From CAYLRF01 sp964385995 (GTDB taxonomy: Bacteria; Bacillota; Clostridia; Lachnospirales; Lachnospiraceae), in contig CAYLRF010000064.1 in NCBI GenBank assembly GCA_964385995.1, positions 1 to 8,563 of the forward strand: a stretch of DNA of 8,563 nt, read 5' to 3'. A model generated the notes under the pieces. That model was not told the origin of the DNA. It saw only the letters and a program-made list of their open reading frames with translations, and searched no databases. This document shows, piece after piece, positions 1 to 7,030 of this stretch; positions within the stretch are counted from its first letter, which is position 1, and each line of letters opens with the position of its first letter. A program made the position numbers and the translations under genes.

Positions 1-24
1 TCAGGATAAGAGGAGGGTTTCATT

Positions 25-1170
25 ATGGCAGAGGAATTTGATACCATGCAAAAGACGCCGGTACTTACGCTTGATCCTTTTTCGGAGGCAAAGCAGGAGA
101 TGGCGGTAAGTAAGGAGCCGGAAGGGAAAGAGGAAGTACTTGACGATACCGTGCTCACACCCGAGGAAAAGGAGGCGGTAGCCGAGTTCGCGAAGAAAAT
201 CGACATCACGGACTCTACCATGATTCTTCAGTATGGCGCGGGAACACAAAAAAAGATGGCGGATTTCTCGGAAAACGCGCTTGAAAGCGTAAAGACCAAG
301 GATCTGGGCGAGATCGGCGATATGCTTTCCGACGTGGTCAGCGAGCTTCGCGAATTCGATGACGAGGATTCGAAGGGATTTATGGGCATTTTCAAAAAGA
401 CTTCCAATAAGATCCGGAACATGAAGTCCAAATACGATAAAGCCGAGACGAATATCAATCAGATCTGTAAATCGCTGGAGGCGCGTCAGGTAGTGCTGAT
501 GAAGGACGTGGCCATCCTCGACAAGATGTATGAGACGAATCTCACCTATTTTAAAGAGCTTACCATGTACATCCTTGCCGGGAAACAAAAGCTCCGGGAG
601 GTAAGGGAAGGCGAGCTTCGCGAATTGACGGAGAAGGCGAAGGCGAGCGGACTTCCCGAGGACGCGCAGGCGGCTAAGGATCTGGATTCGATGTGTACGA
701 GATTCGAGAAGAAACTTTATGACCTCGAGCTTACGCGGATGATTTCCATTCAGACGGCGCCGCAGATCAGAATGGTGCAAAATAACGATACGCTGATGGT
801 GGAAAAGATCCAGTCAACCATCGTGAACACGATCCCTCTGTGGAAGAGCCAGATGGTGCTTGCTCTGGGAGTGGAACATTCCACGCAGGCGGCCGAGGCC
901 CAGAGAAAAGTTACCGATATGACGAATGAGCTTTTAAGGAAAAATTCCGAGAAGCTGAAGATGGCCACGGTAGAGACCGCGAAGGAGTCGGAGCGGGGCA
1001 TAGTCGAGATGGAGACCTTAAAGAACGCCAACGAGACATTGATTTCCACGCTCGATGAAGTGATGCGGATCCAGCAGGAAGGCCGTCAGAAGAGACAGGA
1101 AGCAGAGGCCGAGATACGCCGTCTTGAAGGTGAGCTTAAGAGCAAATTGCTGCAGGTACAGGATAAATAA
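25..1170 (+). CDS. TelA-family protein (toxic anion resistance, PF05816-like)
   Basis: A 381-residue cytoplasmic protein with the usual length and features of the TelA/KlaA family. Members are annotated as toxic anion (tellurite) resistance proteins, but their biochemical role is poorly defined and many are probably general envelope-stress proteins. Visible hallmarks are an acidic N-terminal tail (about residues 1-50), the ILQYGAGTQKKMADFSENAL segment near residue 72, then GEIGDMLSDVVSELREFD, and a long mostly helical, charged body that ends in a probable coiled coil (about 300-381, rich in E, K, R and Q). There is no signal peptide or membrane segment. The start is fixed by AGGAGGG at 11-17, 7 bases before ATG. 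A TAA at 7-9 could be the end of an upstream gene outside the window. metK follows after 43 bp on the same strand with no terminator in between. The family call is firm; a tellurite-specific role is not shown. Confidence 0.9.
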   Translation: MAEEFDTMQKTPVLTLDPFSEAKQEMAVSKEPEGKEEVLDDTVLTPEEKEAVAEFAKKIDITDSTMILQYGAGTQKKMADFSENALESVKTKDLGEIGDMLSDVVSELREFDDEDSKGFMGIFKKTSNKIRNMKSKYDKAETNINQICKSLEARQVVLMKDVAILDKMYETNLTYFKELTMYILAGKQKLREVREGELRELTEKAKASGLPEDAQAAKDLDSMCTRFEKKLYDLELTRMISIQTAPQIRMVQNNDTLMVEKIQSTIVNTIPLWKSQMVLALGVEHSTQAAEAQRKVTDMTNELLRKNSEKLKMATVETAKESERGIVEMETLKNANETLISTLDEVMRIQQEGRQKRQEAEAEIRRLEGELKSKLLQVQDK

Positions 1171-1213
1171 AAGCCTCGCCGCTACAGGATAATATTGAAA
1201 GGAACAGCCGGAG

Positions 1214-2401
1214 ATGGAAAGAAGATTGTTTACATCGGAGTCTGTGACGGAGGGTCATCCCGACAAAATCTGCGATCAGATAGCAGATGCCGTGTTGGAT
1301 GAGCTGTTAAAGCAGGATCCGATGAGCAGGGTGGCATGCGAGACCGCCATCACGACGGGTATGGTGCTGGTGATGGGAGAAATCACTACCGACGCTTATG
1401 TGGACATACAGAAGATAGCGCGTCAGACTATAAATGACGTCGGGTACAATCGCAGTGAGTACGGTTTTGACGCCGAGACGTGCGCCGTTATCTCGGCTAT
1501 CGACGAGCAGTCGCCCGATATAGCGATGGGAGTGGATAAGGCTTGGGAGGTAAGGGAGCATATGATGACCGACTCGGAGATCGAGTCGATCGGCGCGGGT
1601 GATCAGGGCATGATGTTCGGATACGCCGCGAATGAGACGGATGAATACATGCCGTATCCCATATTTCTCGCGAATAAGCTCACCCGGCGGCTGGCGGCAG
1701 TGCGTAAGGACGGTACGCTTAAGTACTTAAGGCCGGACGGGAAGGCGCAGGTGACGGTGGAGTATGATGAGGAGGGAAAGCCTTTTCGTCTGGACGCTGT
1801 CGTCATCTCCGCTCAGCATGACCCGGATGTGACACAGGAGCGGATCGGAAGCGATATCAAAAAATACGTGATCGATACGGAGATTCCCGCCGGCATGGTC
1901 GATGAGAAAACGAAGTTTTTTATCAATCCGACGGGAAGATTTGTGATCGGCGGGCCACACGGGGACAGCGGCCTCACGGGAAGAAAGATAATAGTCGACA
2001 CATACGGAGGCATGTCCAGACACGGAGGCGGCTCATTTTCGGGCAAGGACTGCACGAAGGTGGACAGGTCGGCTTCCTACGCCGCCAGACACGCCGCGAA
2101 AAACATAGTCGCCGCTCATCTCGCGGACAAATGCGAATTGCAGCTGTCATACGCCATCGGGGTCGCGAGGCCCACGTCGATCGCGGTCGATACGTTCGGG
2201 ACGGGGAAACTTTCCGACGAGCGCCTTACCGAGATAGCAAGAGAAACTTTCGAGTTTCGGCCGGCGGGCATTATCCGCGAATTTGACATGCGCCGCCCCA
2301 TATACAGGCAAGTTTCCACCTATGGACATTTCGGACGGGGAGATCTTGATTTGCCGTGGGAGAGACTTGACAAAGTGGAGACTTTGAGGTCATATCTGTG
2401 A
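1214..2401 (+). CDS. metK: S-adenosylmethionine synthetase (methionine adenosyltransferase)
   Basis: A full-length (395 aa) cytosolic enzyme that makes S-adenosylmethionine from ATP and methionine, with release of PPi and Pi. The family's signature stretches are all present: FTSESVTEGHPDK at residues 6-18 (ATP-binding His15, catalytic-site Asp17), CETAITTG at 42-49, GAGDQGMMFGYA at 127-138 and the glycine-rich GGGSFSGKDCTKVDRS at 271-286. Glu43 aligns by motif with the K+-ligand Glu42 of the E. coli enzyme; the family needs Mg2+ and K+. The likely ribosome site is AAAGGAA (1198-1204), 9 bases before ATG; a GGAG directly abutting the ATG is too close. Its TGA (2399-2401) overlaps the start of the next gene, trkH, which suggests translational coupling. 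There is no room for a SAM riboswitch in the 43-bp leader. The call is very secure. Confidence 0.98.
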   Translation: MERRLFTSESVTEGHPDKICDQIADAVLDELLKQDPMSRVACETAITTGMVLVMGEITTDAYVDIQKIARQTINDVGYNRSEYGFDAETCAVISAIDEQSPDIAMGVDKAWEVREHMMTDSEIESIGAGDQGMMFGYAANETDEYMPYPIFLANKLTRRLAAVRKDGTLKYLRPDGKAQVTVEYDEEGKPFRLDAVVISAQHDPDVTQERIGSDIKKYVIDTEIPAGMVDEKTKFFINPTGRFVIGGPHGDSGLTGRKIIVDTYGGMSRHGGGSFSGKDCTKVDRSASYAARHAAKNIVAAHLADKCELQLSYAIGVARPTSIAVDTFGTGKLSDERLTEIARETFEFRPAGIIREFDMRRPIYRQVSTYGHFGRGDLDLPWERLDKVETLRSYL

Positions 2402-3597
2402 TGGAGACGCTCAGGAGACACAGGCTCAGTACGATGCAGGTACTGGCGATAGGGTTTCTGGGCGTTATCCTTCTCGGGGCTGTCGTGCTGTATCTTCCGA
2501 TTTGCAACAGGCAGCCCGTCAAATTCATCGACGCTCTTTTCATGTCTGTCACATCCGTCTGCGTGACCGGCCTCGTGACGGTGGTTCCCGCTACTCAATT
2601 TACACTGCTCGGCAAGGTCGTGATACTCCTTCTGATACAGATCGGCGGATTGGGCATAGTCACCTGCGCGACGGGATTTTTCCTTATANNNNNNNNNNNN
2701 NNNNNNNNNNNNNNNNNNNNNNNNNNNNNNNNNNNNNNNNNNNNNNNNNNNNNNNNNNNNNNNNNNNNNNNNNNNNNNNNNNNNNNNNTGGTAAATATCA
2801 CGACCATGCTTCTTATCATAGCGGGCGGTCTGGGATTTGCCGTCTGGCACGATTTGCGTAAAAACGCGGGGAATGTCATGAAAAATCGCCTGCCTCTAAG
2901 ACGCCTTTTCACGAGACTTTCACTGCACAGTAAAATCACTCTTCTCATGACCGCGATACTTATCACATTCGGCACTGTAGTCATCTACGCCTTTGAGCGT
3001 GAAAACCCGCAGACTATGGGAAGCATGAGCGGGTGGGAAAAATGGATGGCGGGCGCGTTTCAGTCCGTGACGACAAGGACCGCGGGATTCGCGACGGTAA
3101 ATCAGGGAAAACTTCGGCCGGGGACGAAATTTATCTGCGTTATCCTCATGCTTATCGGAGGCTCTCCCGGGGGCACGGCGGGCGGTATCAAGACGACGAC
3201 GATGGCCATGCTGGTACTTACCTGTCTTAACGTGATCTACGGGAGGAAGGAGACGGAAGCGTTCGGAAGAAGCATACCGGAAGCTAATTTCAGGACGGGA
3301 TTCGCCGTGGCCATGTCCTCTATGGGATTTCTTACCGTGGGCGTGACGCTGCTTACGGCGCTGGAGCCGAAGATAAATTTTCTGTCTCTTCTTTACGAGG
3401 CGGCGTCGGCCATAGGTACGGTAGGGCTGACCGCGGGTATCACGCCGTCGCTGCGTACCGCTTCCAAGGCGGTCGTCATGTGCCTTATGTTTATAGGACG
3501 TCTGGGACCCGTGACCATAGCATTGGTGTTCGGACAGCATAAGGATGGCGACAGGCGCCTGCGTGAGCTTCCGCCCGGAAGTGTCATGGTGGGGTAG
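2398..3597 (+). CDS. TrkH/KtrB-family K+ uptake channel subunit (interrupted by assembly gap)
   Basis: Integral membrane, K+-translocating subunit of a Trk/Ktr system. The family has four membrane-pore-membrane (MPM) repeats, each with a filter loop. Visible parts, numbered from the GTG: MPM1 at about 13-97 with filter TSVCVTG (52-58); the last helix of MPM2 from V132 (LLIIAGGLGFAVW); MPM3 at about 178-275 with filter TTRTAGF (225-231) followed by GGSPGGTAGGIKTTT; MPM4 at about 300-379 with filter SAIGTVGLT (337-345). The N block hides most of MPM2, including its filter. Frame continuity across the Ns depends on an arbitrary gap size, so the length of 399 is not real. Two starts are possible: GTG 2398 (8 bases after GAGG 2386-2389) and ATG 2401, overlapping the metK stop by 4 or 1 bp. 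The trkA-type gene downstream supplies its cytosolic gate. The length and short N-terminus resemble KtrB more than E. coli TrkH, but I cannot separate them firmly. Confidence 0.93.
   Translation: MMETLRRHRLSTMQVLAIGFLGVILLGAVVLYLPICNRQPVKFIDALFMSVTSVCVTGLVTVVPATQFTLLGKVVILLLIQIGGLGIVTCATGFFLIXXXXXXXXXXXXXXXXXXXXXXXXXXXXXXXXXXVNITTMLLIIAGGLGFAVWHDLRKNAGNVMKNRLPLRRLFTRLSLHSKITLLMTAILITFGTVVIYAFERENPQTMGSMSGWEKWMAGAFQSVTTRTAGFATVNQGKLRPGTKFICVILMLIGGSPGGTAGGIKTTTMAMLVLTCLNVIYGRKETEAFGRSIPEANFRTGFAVAMSSMGFLTVGVTLLTALEPKINFLSLLYEAASAIGTVGLTAGITPSLRTASKAVVMCLMFIGRLGPVTIALVFGQHKDGDRRLRELPPGSVMVG
2689..2788. other. Assembly gap of 100 N
   Basis: Exactly 100 unknown bases inside the trkH/ktrB-type gene. 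A round 100 is a scaffolding convention, so the true length is unknown. Judged from the family, the missing part (loop after MPM1, first helix and pore loop of MPM2) should be about 100 residues, well over the 33 residues that the Ns allow. Confidence 0.99.
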
Positions 3598-3683
3598 ATG
3601 TCTGACGCATTCGCGGCGCCGGAAAATCAGTGATATCATTTTTGTTCTGACAGAGTTTAAGATCTGTAAGGAGTGTTTGTACC

Positions 3684-4334
3684 ATGAGAAAGCAATTCGC
3701 GGTATTCGGACTCGGATCGTTTGGCACAAGTGTGGCCCTGGAGCTTGAAAAGCTGGGGTGCGACGTGATCGCTGTCGATAAGTCCATGGAGGCGGTGCAG
3801 GCCGTCTCCGATGACGTGGCCTACGCCATGTGCGCCGACATCACGGATCCCGAAGTGATGAAGAAGCTGGGAGCGGGACATTTAAGCGGAGCCATAGTGG
3901 CGATCGGAGACGGCCTTGAGAGCAATATCCTGACCACCATCCTCGCGAAAGAGGCGGGGATACCGAATGTGATCGTAAAAGCGGGGAACAGTCTGCACGA
4001 GATGATATTAAAGAAGGTGGGAGCCGACGAGGTGCTTTATCCCGAGAGAGAGATGGGAGTGCGTCTCGCGAGAGGACTCGCCTCCGGCAATTTCATGGAC
4101 TGGATAGAACTTTCGGATGATTACGAACTGGTGGAAACCAAAATCCCGCCGTCATGGGTGGGAAAGCGTCTCGCGGATCTTAAGGTGCGCGAGAAATACG
4201 GGATAAATGTCGTCGCCGTCGCGGTGGACGGGAAAATGGAGGTGACGGCGGATCCTTTTCGCAAACTGCCCGCGGACGCCGTGCTGACGCTCATCGGGCC
4301 GAGTGAGGCATTTGACAAATTCGAGAGACTGTAA
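3684..4334 (+). CDS. TrkA/KtrA-type K+ uptake regulatory subunit (RCK domains)
   Basis: A 216-residue peripheral cytosolic protein that would form the gating ring on the TrkH/KtrB channel. The N-terminal RCK_N (Rossmann) domain spans about residues 4-125, with the nucleotide motif GLGSFG (9-14) and the acidic Asp32 at the end of strand 2 (VIAVD), which normally binds the ribose of ATP/ADP or NAD. The C-terminal RCK_C domain spans about 132-216. One RCK_N plus one RCK_C in about 220 residues matches KtrA (E. coli TrkA is a double-length tandem). Ribosome site AAGGAG (3668-3673), 10 bases before ATG. It lies 86 bp after the channel gene; I saw no convincing promoter there, so co-transcription is likely. 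In other Firmicutes the RCK_C domain of KtrA binds cyclic di-AMP; whether this one does cannot be told from sequence alone. Confidence 0.94.
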   Translation: MRKQFAVFGLGSFGTSVALELEKLGCDVIAVDKSMEAVQAVSDDVAYAMCADITDPEVMKKLGAGHLSGAIVAIGDGLESNILTTILAKEAGIPNVIVKAGNSLHEMILKKVGADEVLYPEREMGVRLARGLASGNFMDWIELSDDYELVETKIPPSWVGKRLADLKVREKYGINVVAVAVDGKMEVTADPFRKLPADAVLTLIGPSEAFDKFERL

Positions 4335-4344
4335 GGTGAGCGGG

Positions 4345-5151
4345 ATGATAACAGGAGCTTCAAACGAACAGATAAAAAGACTGATACGTCTGCGGACGCA
4401 GAAAAAAGCCAGAGACGCCGAAAACATTTTTATTGCGGAAGGCATGAAAATGTTTCTTGAGGCGCCGAAAGATCGCATAGAGAAGATATATGTCTCAAAA
4501 AAATTTTTTGACGGACACGGAGAACTTTTCGCGCGGGATGGTAAAGAGACGCTTCCTTCGCCTCATATTTTGTCGGACGGTGTATTCGCGAGAGTCTCGG
4601 ATACCGACACGCCGCAGGGGATTTTGGCGACGGTAAGAAAAGCCTCTTATGACATCGAGAAGGTCATAAGCGAAAAGCGTCCTTTTTTTATGGTGGCGGA
4701 CGCCCTGCAGGATCCCGGAAACGCGGGCACGGTATTAAGGACAGCGGAAGCCGCGGGAGCGGACGCGGTTTTCTTCACGAAAGGGAGCGCGGACATATAT
4801 CAGCCGAAAGCCGTGCGCTCCACCATGGGAGCCATTTTCCGCGTCCCGGTATTTTACGCGGAAGATGCTTTAGGTCTGATAAAAAAGTTTCACGAAAGAG
4901 GCGTAAGAGTATACGCGGCTTATCCTGAAGGCGCGGATATGTATGACAGGCTGGATTACTCGCACGGTACGGCTCTCATAGTGGGAAATGAGGCGGCGGG
5001 CCTTTCCGAGAAAGTCGCGAAGGCGGCGGACGCGAAGATCAGTATACCCATGGAAGGAAAGGCCGAGTCGCTGAACGCTGCGGCGGCCGCCGCGATACTC
5101 ATGTATGAGGTTCACAGGCAGAGGACTGCCGCCAATGCGCACGCGCGGTAA
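4345..5151 (+). CDS. TrmH/SpoU-family RNA 2'-O-ribose methyltransferase
   Basis: A 268-residue SPOUT enzyme expected to transfer a methyl group from S-adenosylmethionine to a ribose 2'-OH in rRNA or tRNA. The N-terminal RNA-binding domain (about 1-95) has the typical IKRLIRLRTQKKARD and FIAEG segments. The catalytic trefoil-knot domain (about 112-260) carries all three motifs: NAGTVLR (126-132, catalytic Arg132), LIVGNEAAGL (211-220) and IPMEGKAESLN (234-244), followed by AAAAAAILMYE. An in-frame ATG at 4303 would place the start inside the end of trkA; ATG 4345 is preferred because AAGGTGAG (4333-4340) stands just before it, overlapping the trkA stop, and because the family N-terminus begins there. 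It is probably coupled to trkA translation. The target nucleotide is not recognisable; it resembles the RlmB/TsnR/YsgA branch. MetK in the same gene cluster makes its cofactor. Confidence 0.93.
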   Translation: MITGASNEQIKRLIRLRTQKKARDAENIFIAEGMKMFLEAPKDRIEKIYVSKKFFDGHGELFARDGKETLPSPHILSDGVFARVSDTDTPQGILATVRKASYDIEKVISEKRPFFMVADALQDPGNAGTVLRTAEAAGADAVFFTKGSADIYQPKAVRSTMGAIFRVPVFYAEDALGLIKKFHERGVRVYAAYPEGADMYDRLDYSHGTALIVGNEAAGLSEKVAKAADAKISIPMEGKAESLNAAAAAAILMYEVHRQRTAANAHAR

Positions 5152-5172
5152 CGGGCGCCCCGAAAATTTCGC

Positions 5173-5201
5173 TTGACAAGTCTAAAACGCGGTGCTATCA
5201 T
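5173..5201 (+). promoter_or_regulatory. Sigma-A-type promoter of the cell-wall hydrolase gene
   Basis: A consensus -35 TTGACA (5173-5178), a 17-bp spacer and a -10 TATCAT (5196-5201) preceded by TGC, an extended -10. It begins 21 bp after the methyltransferase stop and should give a leader of about 65 bases before the ATG at 5275. It is the best-looking promoter in the window and implies that the hydrolase can be transcribed apart from the upstream cluster. Confidence 0.8.
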
Positions 5202-5221
5202 CCGAGAACAGCCGAACGTAA

Positions 5222-5249
5222 CATTTCTGAAATATTTGAAACAGAAATG
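5222..5249. repeat. Perfect 8-bp inverted repeat in the hydrolase leader
   Basis: CATTTCTG (5222-5229) and CAGAAATG (5242-5249) are exact reverse complements separated by 12 bases; the left part of the spacer is itself a palindrome, AAATATTT (5230-5237). It lies between the -10 box and the ribosome site GGAGGAG (5265-5271). It could be a protein-binding operator just downstream of the transcription start or a weak leader hairpin; there is no T-run, so it is not an intrinsic terminator. Confidence 0.6.
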
Positions 5250-5274
5250 ATAAAAAGCGGCGTCGGAGGAGTTA

Positions 5275-6153
5275 ATGTTTTCGGTAAAACAGGTCAGAGG
5301 CATAATCAGTTTGATTTTTGCCGCCACGTTTTTGTTCAACGCGGAATTTAATGTATTGGCCGCCGACCCAAAGAATGAGGCGGGGACTTTCCCCGTTATT
5401 GATTACGGAAAAGAGGAGACTTCGCTTGAAAGGGTCTTGCGGGAATCATACTGGATGGCGGTAATCGCCGAGGATACTCAGTATTGGAACACGAGGGCGC
5501 TCGCCAATACCGACACTTCCTTTTATGTTTATGAAGAAGCGTCGGAGGAAAGCCGCATAGTCGGTGTCATGTACCCGAATACCGCGGCGGACGTAGAGAA
5601 GACGGATACCGGGTGGACACGCGTCACATCGGGAAATGTGACAGGTTATGTGAAAGATGAGCAGCTACTCTACGGCATAGACGCCACGAGAAGAGTAAGG
5701 ACTGTCTGCTCGGAGGGAATCAGGGAGATAGAAGAATACACCGAGAAGATCATGCTGGTAAAAGCCGTCTCGCCGGATCCCCTGCCGGAGCACGTGCTAA
5801 GAGCCGTGCCTGAGTTTTCGGACGCCGCCGACGTAGCCATGATGGCCTGCATTATCTATTGCGAAGCCGGCGATCAGCCGTATGAGGGCCAGGTGGCTGT
5901 GGGCGCCGTGGTGATGAACCGTGTCGCGAGCCCGATATTTCCGAATACCATCAGGGAAGTCCTCTATCAGGAGGGACAGTTTACTCCCGTCATGACCGGG
6001 AAGTTTGACAGGAAGATGGAATCGGGGAAGGTGCCGGAAGTCTGCTACAAGGCGGCGCGGGACGCGATGAGCGGCGTATCCCCGATAGGAAACATGATGT
6101 TCTTTAATACGCATGACGGCATCTTTAAGCTGGGCGATCATTGGTTCCATTAG
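5275..6153 (+). CDS. Secreted cell-wall hydrolase, SH3 plus SleB-type (Hydrolase_2) domain
   Basis: A 292-residue exported protein. A signal peptide is visible: basic start (K5, R8), hydrophobic core about 9-22 and a likely cleavage after VLA (A29). A bacterial SH3-like domain at about 80-134 (from FYVYEEASEESRIVG to GWTRVTSGNVTGYVKDEQLLYG) should bind peptidoglycan. The C-terminal domain (about 185-292) is of the SleB/CwlJ type: ACIIYCEAGDQPYEGQVAVGAVVMNRV with the probable catalytic Glu197, ending in FFNTHDGIFKLGDHWFH, the equivalent of the family's closing GNHxFY. SleB itself is a spore-cortex lytic transglycosylase, but many SleB-domain proteins act in vegetative wall turnover, and sporulation cannot be inferred from this gene alone. 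ATG 5275 follows GGAGGAG (5265-5271) closely. It has its own promoter and leader inverted repeat, and its last 29 bp overlap the convergent regulator gene. Confidence 0.9.
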   Translation: MFSVKQVRGIISLIFAATFLFNAEFNVLAADPKNEAGTFPVIDYGKEETSLERVLRESYWMAVIAEDTQYWNTRALANTDTSFYVYEEASEESRIVGVMYPNTAADVEKTDTGWTRVTSGNVTGYVKDEQLLYGIDATRRVRTVCSEGIREIEEYTEKIMLVKAVSPDPLPEHVLRAVPEFSDAADVAMMACIIYCEAGDQPYEGQVAVGAVVMNRVASPIFPNTIREVLYQEGQFTPVMTGKFDRKMESGKVPEVCYKAARDAMSGVSPIGNMMFFNTHDGIFKLGDHWFH

Positions 6154-6916
6154 ACGCGCGTCTCGCGTATTCTCTCGGTGAGACTCCGAAATATTTCCTG
6201 AAGATTTTCGAAAAATCGCAATAATCCGAGTATCCCACGGATACGGCGGCGGTGGAGGGTCTCTCCCCGTGTTTCTCAATCAGCATGGCGGCGTTTTCCA
6301 TCCGCACTTTCTTCAGATACTGTCCCGGCGACATGCCGACCTCGCGGCCGAATATCGACGAGAAATAACTTCGGTCCAGATTCAGCCGGCCCGCTATCTG
6401 ATTTACCGTGATATGGTTGCCGTATTCCGCGTGGATAATGCTTAAAGCCCGGCTCACGTATCCGATCTTTTCCTTTCCCTGCTCGAGCGCGGCTCCCACC
6501 AGTTCCCAAAGCCTGCTCGAAAGATAAGCGCTGCGCCCGTTTTCCATCTGCTCGCACCTTAGCATGTCCCTGAAAATGGCTCCCGCTCCCCGGCAGCGCA
6601 GGATGGCGGAGCAAAACTCATTAGGCAGTTCCCGCGTCGCGTCAAATCCTATCCAGATATAATGCCACGGAGTCTTCATGTCCGCCTCGTAATACGTCCT
6701 GACGTAAGGCGGGATGACGAAGATGTCGCCCTCGCGGGGGTGATAGGTTTTCCCTTCCCTGACAAATATGCCGCTTCCGCTTACGATATAATGAAGCAGG
6801 TGGTAGGGACGGACCGCCGGCCCGAAGCTGTGTCCGGGAGAGCATTCCTCCTCGCCTAAAATCAGCGGATTTAAGCCGTCGTATCGTTGGTTAATAACCG
6901 TGATAAGATGCTGCAT
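6125..6916 (-). CDS. AraC-family transcriptional regulator with cupin sensor domain
   Basis: A 263-residue DNA-binding regulator. The N-terminal AraC_binding (cupin, sugar-sensing) domain spans about 25-100; segments such as RPYHLLHYIVSGSGIF and YHPREGDIFVIPP are typical. The C-terminal AraC DNA-binding domain (about 155-253) has two helix-turn-helix units: ITVNQIAGRLNLDRSYFSSIFG (from about residue 169) and the second around STAAVSVGYSDYCDFSKIFRKYFGVSP (221-247). An upstream GTG at 6943 is in frame but would lie at the expected transcription start; ATG 6916 is chosen because AAGGGAGA (complement of 6925-6932) stands 8 bases before it. It is divergent from the GH4 alpha-galactosidase gene, the classic arrangement for activators of the MelR/RafR/MsmR type, so it probably activates that gene in response to an alpha-galactoside. 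The ligand is inferred from the neighbour only. No stop-proximal terminator is visible. Confidence 0.93.
   Translation of the reverse strand: MQHLITVINQRYDGLNPLILGEEECSPGHSFGPAVRPYHLLHYIVSGSGIFVREGKTYHPREGDIFVIPPYVRTYYEADMKTPWHYIWIGFDATRELPNEFCSAILRCRGAGAIFRDMLRCEQMENGRSAYLSSRLWELVGAALEQGKEKIGYVSRALSIIHAEYGNHITVNQIAGRLNLDRSYFSSIFGREVGMSPGQYLKKVRMENAAMLIEKHGERPSTAAVSVGYSDYCDFSKIFRKYFGVSPREYARRASNGTNDRPA
6152..6163. repeat. 12-bp perfect palindrome at the convergent gene ends
   Basis: AGACGCGCGTCT reads the same on both strands. It spans the hydrolase stop codon (TAG 6151-6153) and lies within codons of the AraC-type gene (Arg-Arg-Ala-Ser near its C-terminus). With no loop and no T-run it is not a normal terminator. 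It may be only a consequence of GC-rich coding sequence. Confidence 0.5.
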
Positions 6917-6950
6917 TTTACAAGTCTCCCTTCGTTTTGTCACATCTCAC

Positions 6951-6980
6951 ATTTTACCAAGTTTTCCCCACATAACGCAA
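6951..6980 (-). promoter_or_regulatory. Probable promoter of the AraC-type regulator gene
   Basis: On the minus strand, -10 TAAAAT (complement of 6951-6956, five of six consensus bases), spacer 18 bp, and a weak -35 TTGCGT (complement of 6975-6980). Transcription would start near 6944, leaving a leader of about 28 bases that contains the ribosome site. The fit with ATG 6916 and against GTG 6943 strengthens both calls. Confidence 0.5.
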
Positions 6981-7000
6981 TTTATTTTCCGCCCGCCACG
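6962..7000 (+). promoter_or_regulatory. Candidate AraC-type operator: imperfect 16-bp direct repeat
   Basis: Two boxes in the same orientation, 6962-6977 and 6985-7000, share the pattern TTTTCCNCNCNNNACG (11 of 16 bases identical) and are offset by 23 bp. They sit between the regulator's -10 and a possible melA -10 (TATCAT, 7004-7009) that has only a poor -35 (TTTATT, 6981-6986). AraC-family activators usually bind direct repeats just upstream of a weak -35, so the placement is right; the sequence match alone is modest. Confidence 0.4.
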
Positions 7001-7030
7001 TTATATCATCCGCGTGTCGCTGTCGGAGAG

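Noticed and set aside
1..780. Long open frame on the minus strand across the TelA-family gene (259 residues)
   Set aside because: It lies fully antisense to a well-supported family gene, has no start signal and its translation is rich in R, H and L, as expected for a shadow frame of GC-rich coding sequence.
1171..1213. SAM riboswitch before metK
   Set aside because: The spacer is only 43 bp and holds no stem-rich conserved core.
3598..3683. Separate promoter for the trkA-type gene (TGATATCA palindrome at 3631-3638, TAAGAT at 3658-3663)
   Set aside because: No -35 box at an acceptable distance from either candidate -10; the gene is more simply read from upstream.
2920..3729. Minus-strand open frame of 269 residues over the trkH 3' half
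   Set aside because: Arg/His-rich shadow of the K+ channel gene; no recognisable motif and no ribosome site.
4303..4344. ATG at 4303 as start of the methyltransferase
   Set aside because: It would overlap the trkA end by 32 bases, has no good ribosome site, and the added residues are not part of the family.
5153..5171. Terminator after the methyltransferase (GGGCGCCC and CGAAA-A-TTTCG palindromes)
   Set aside because: The palindromes have no usable loop and no T-run follows; the second one simply abuts the hydrolase promoter.
6917..6943. GTG start at 6943 for the AraC-type regulator
   Set aside because: It coincides with the expected transcription start and has no ribosome site, whereas ATG 6916 has AAGGGAGA 8 bases upstream.
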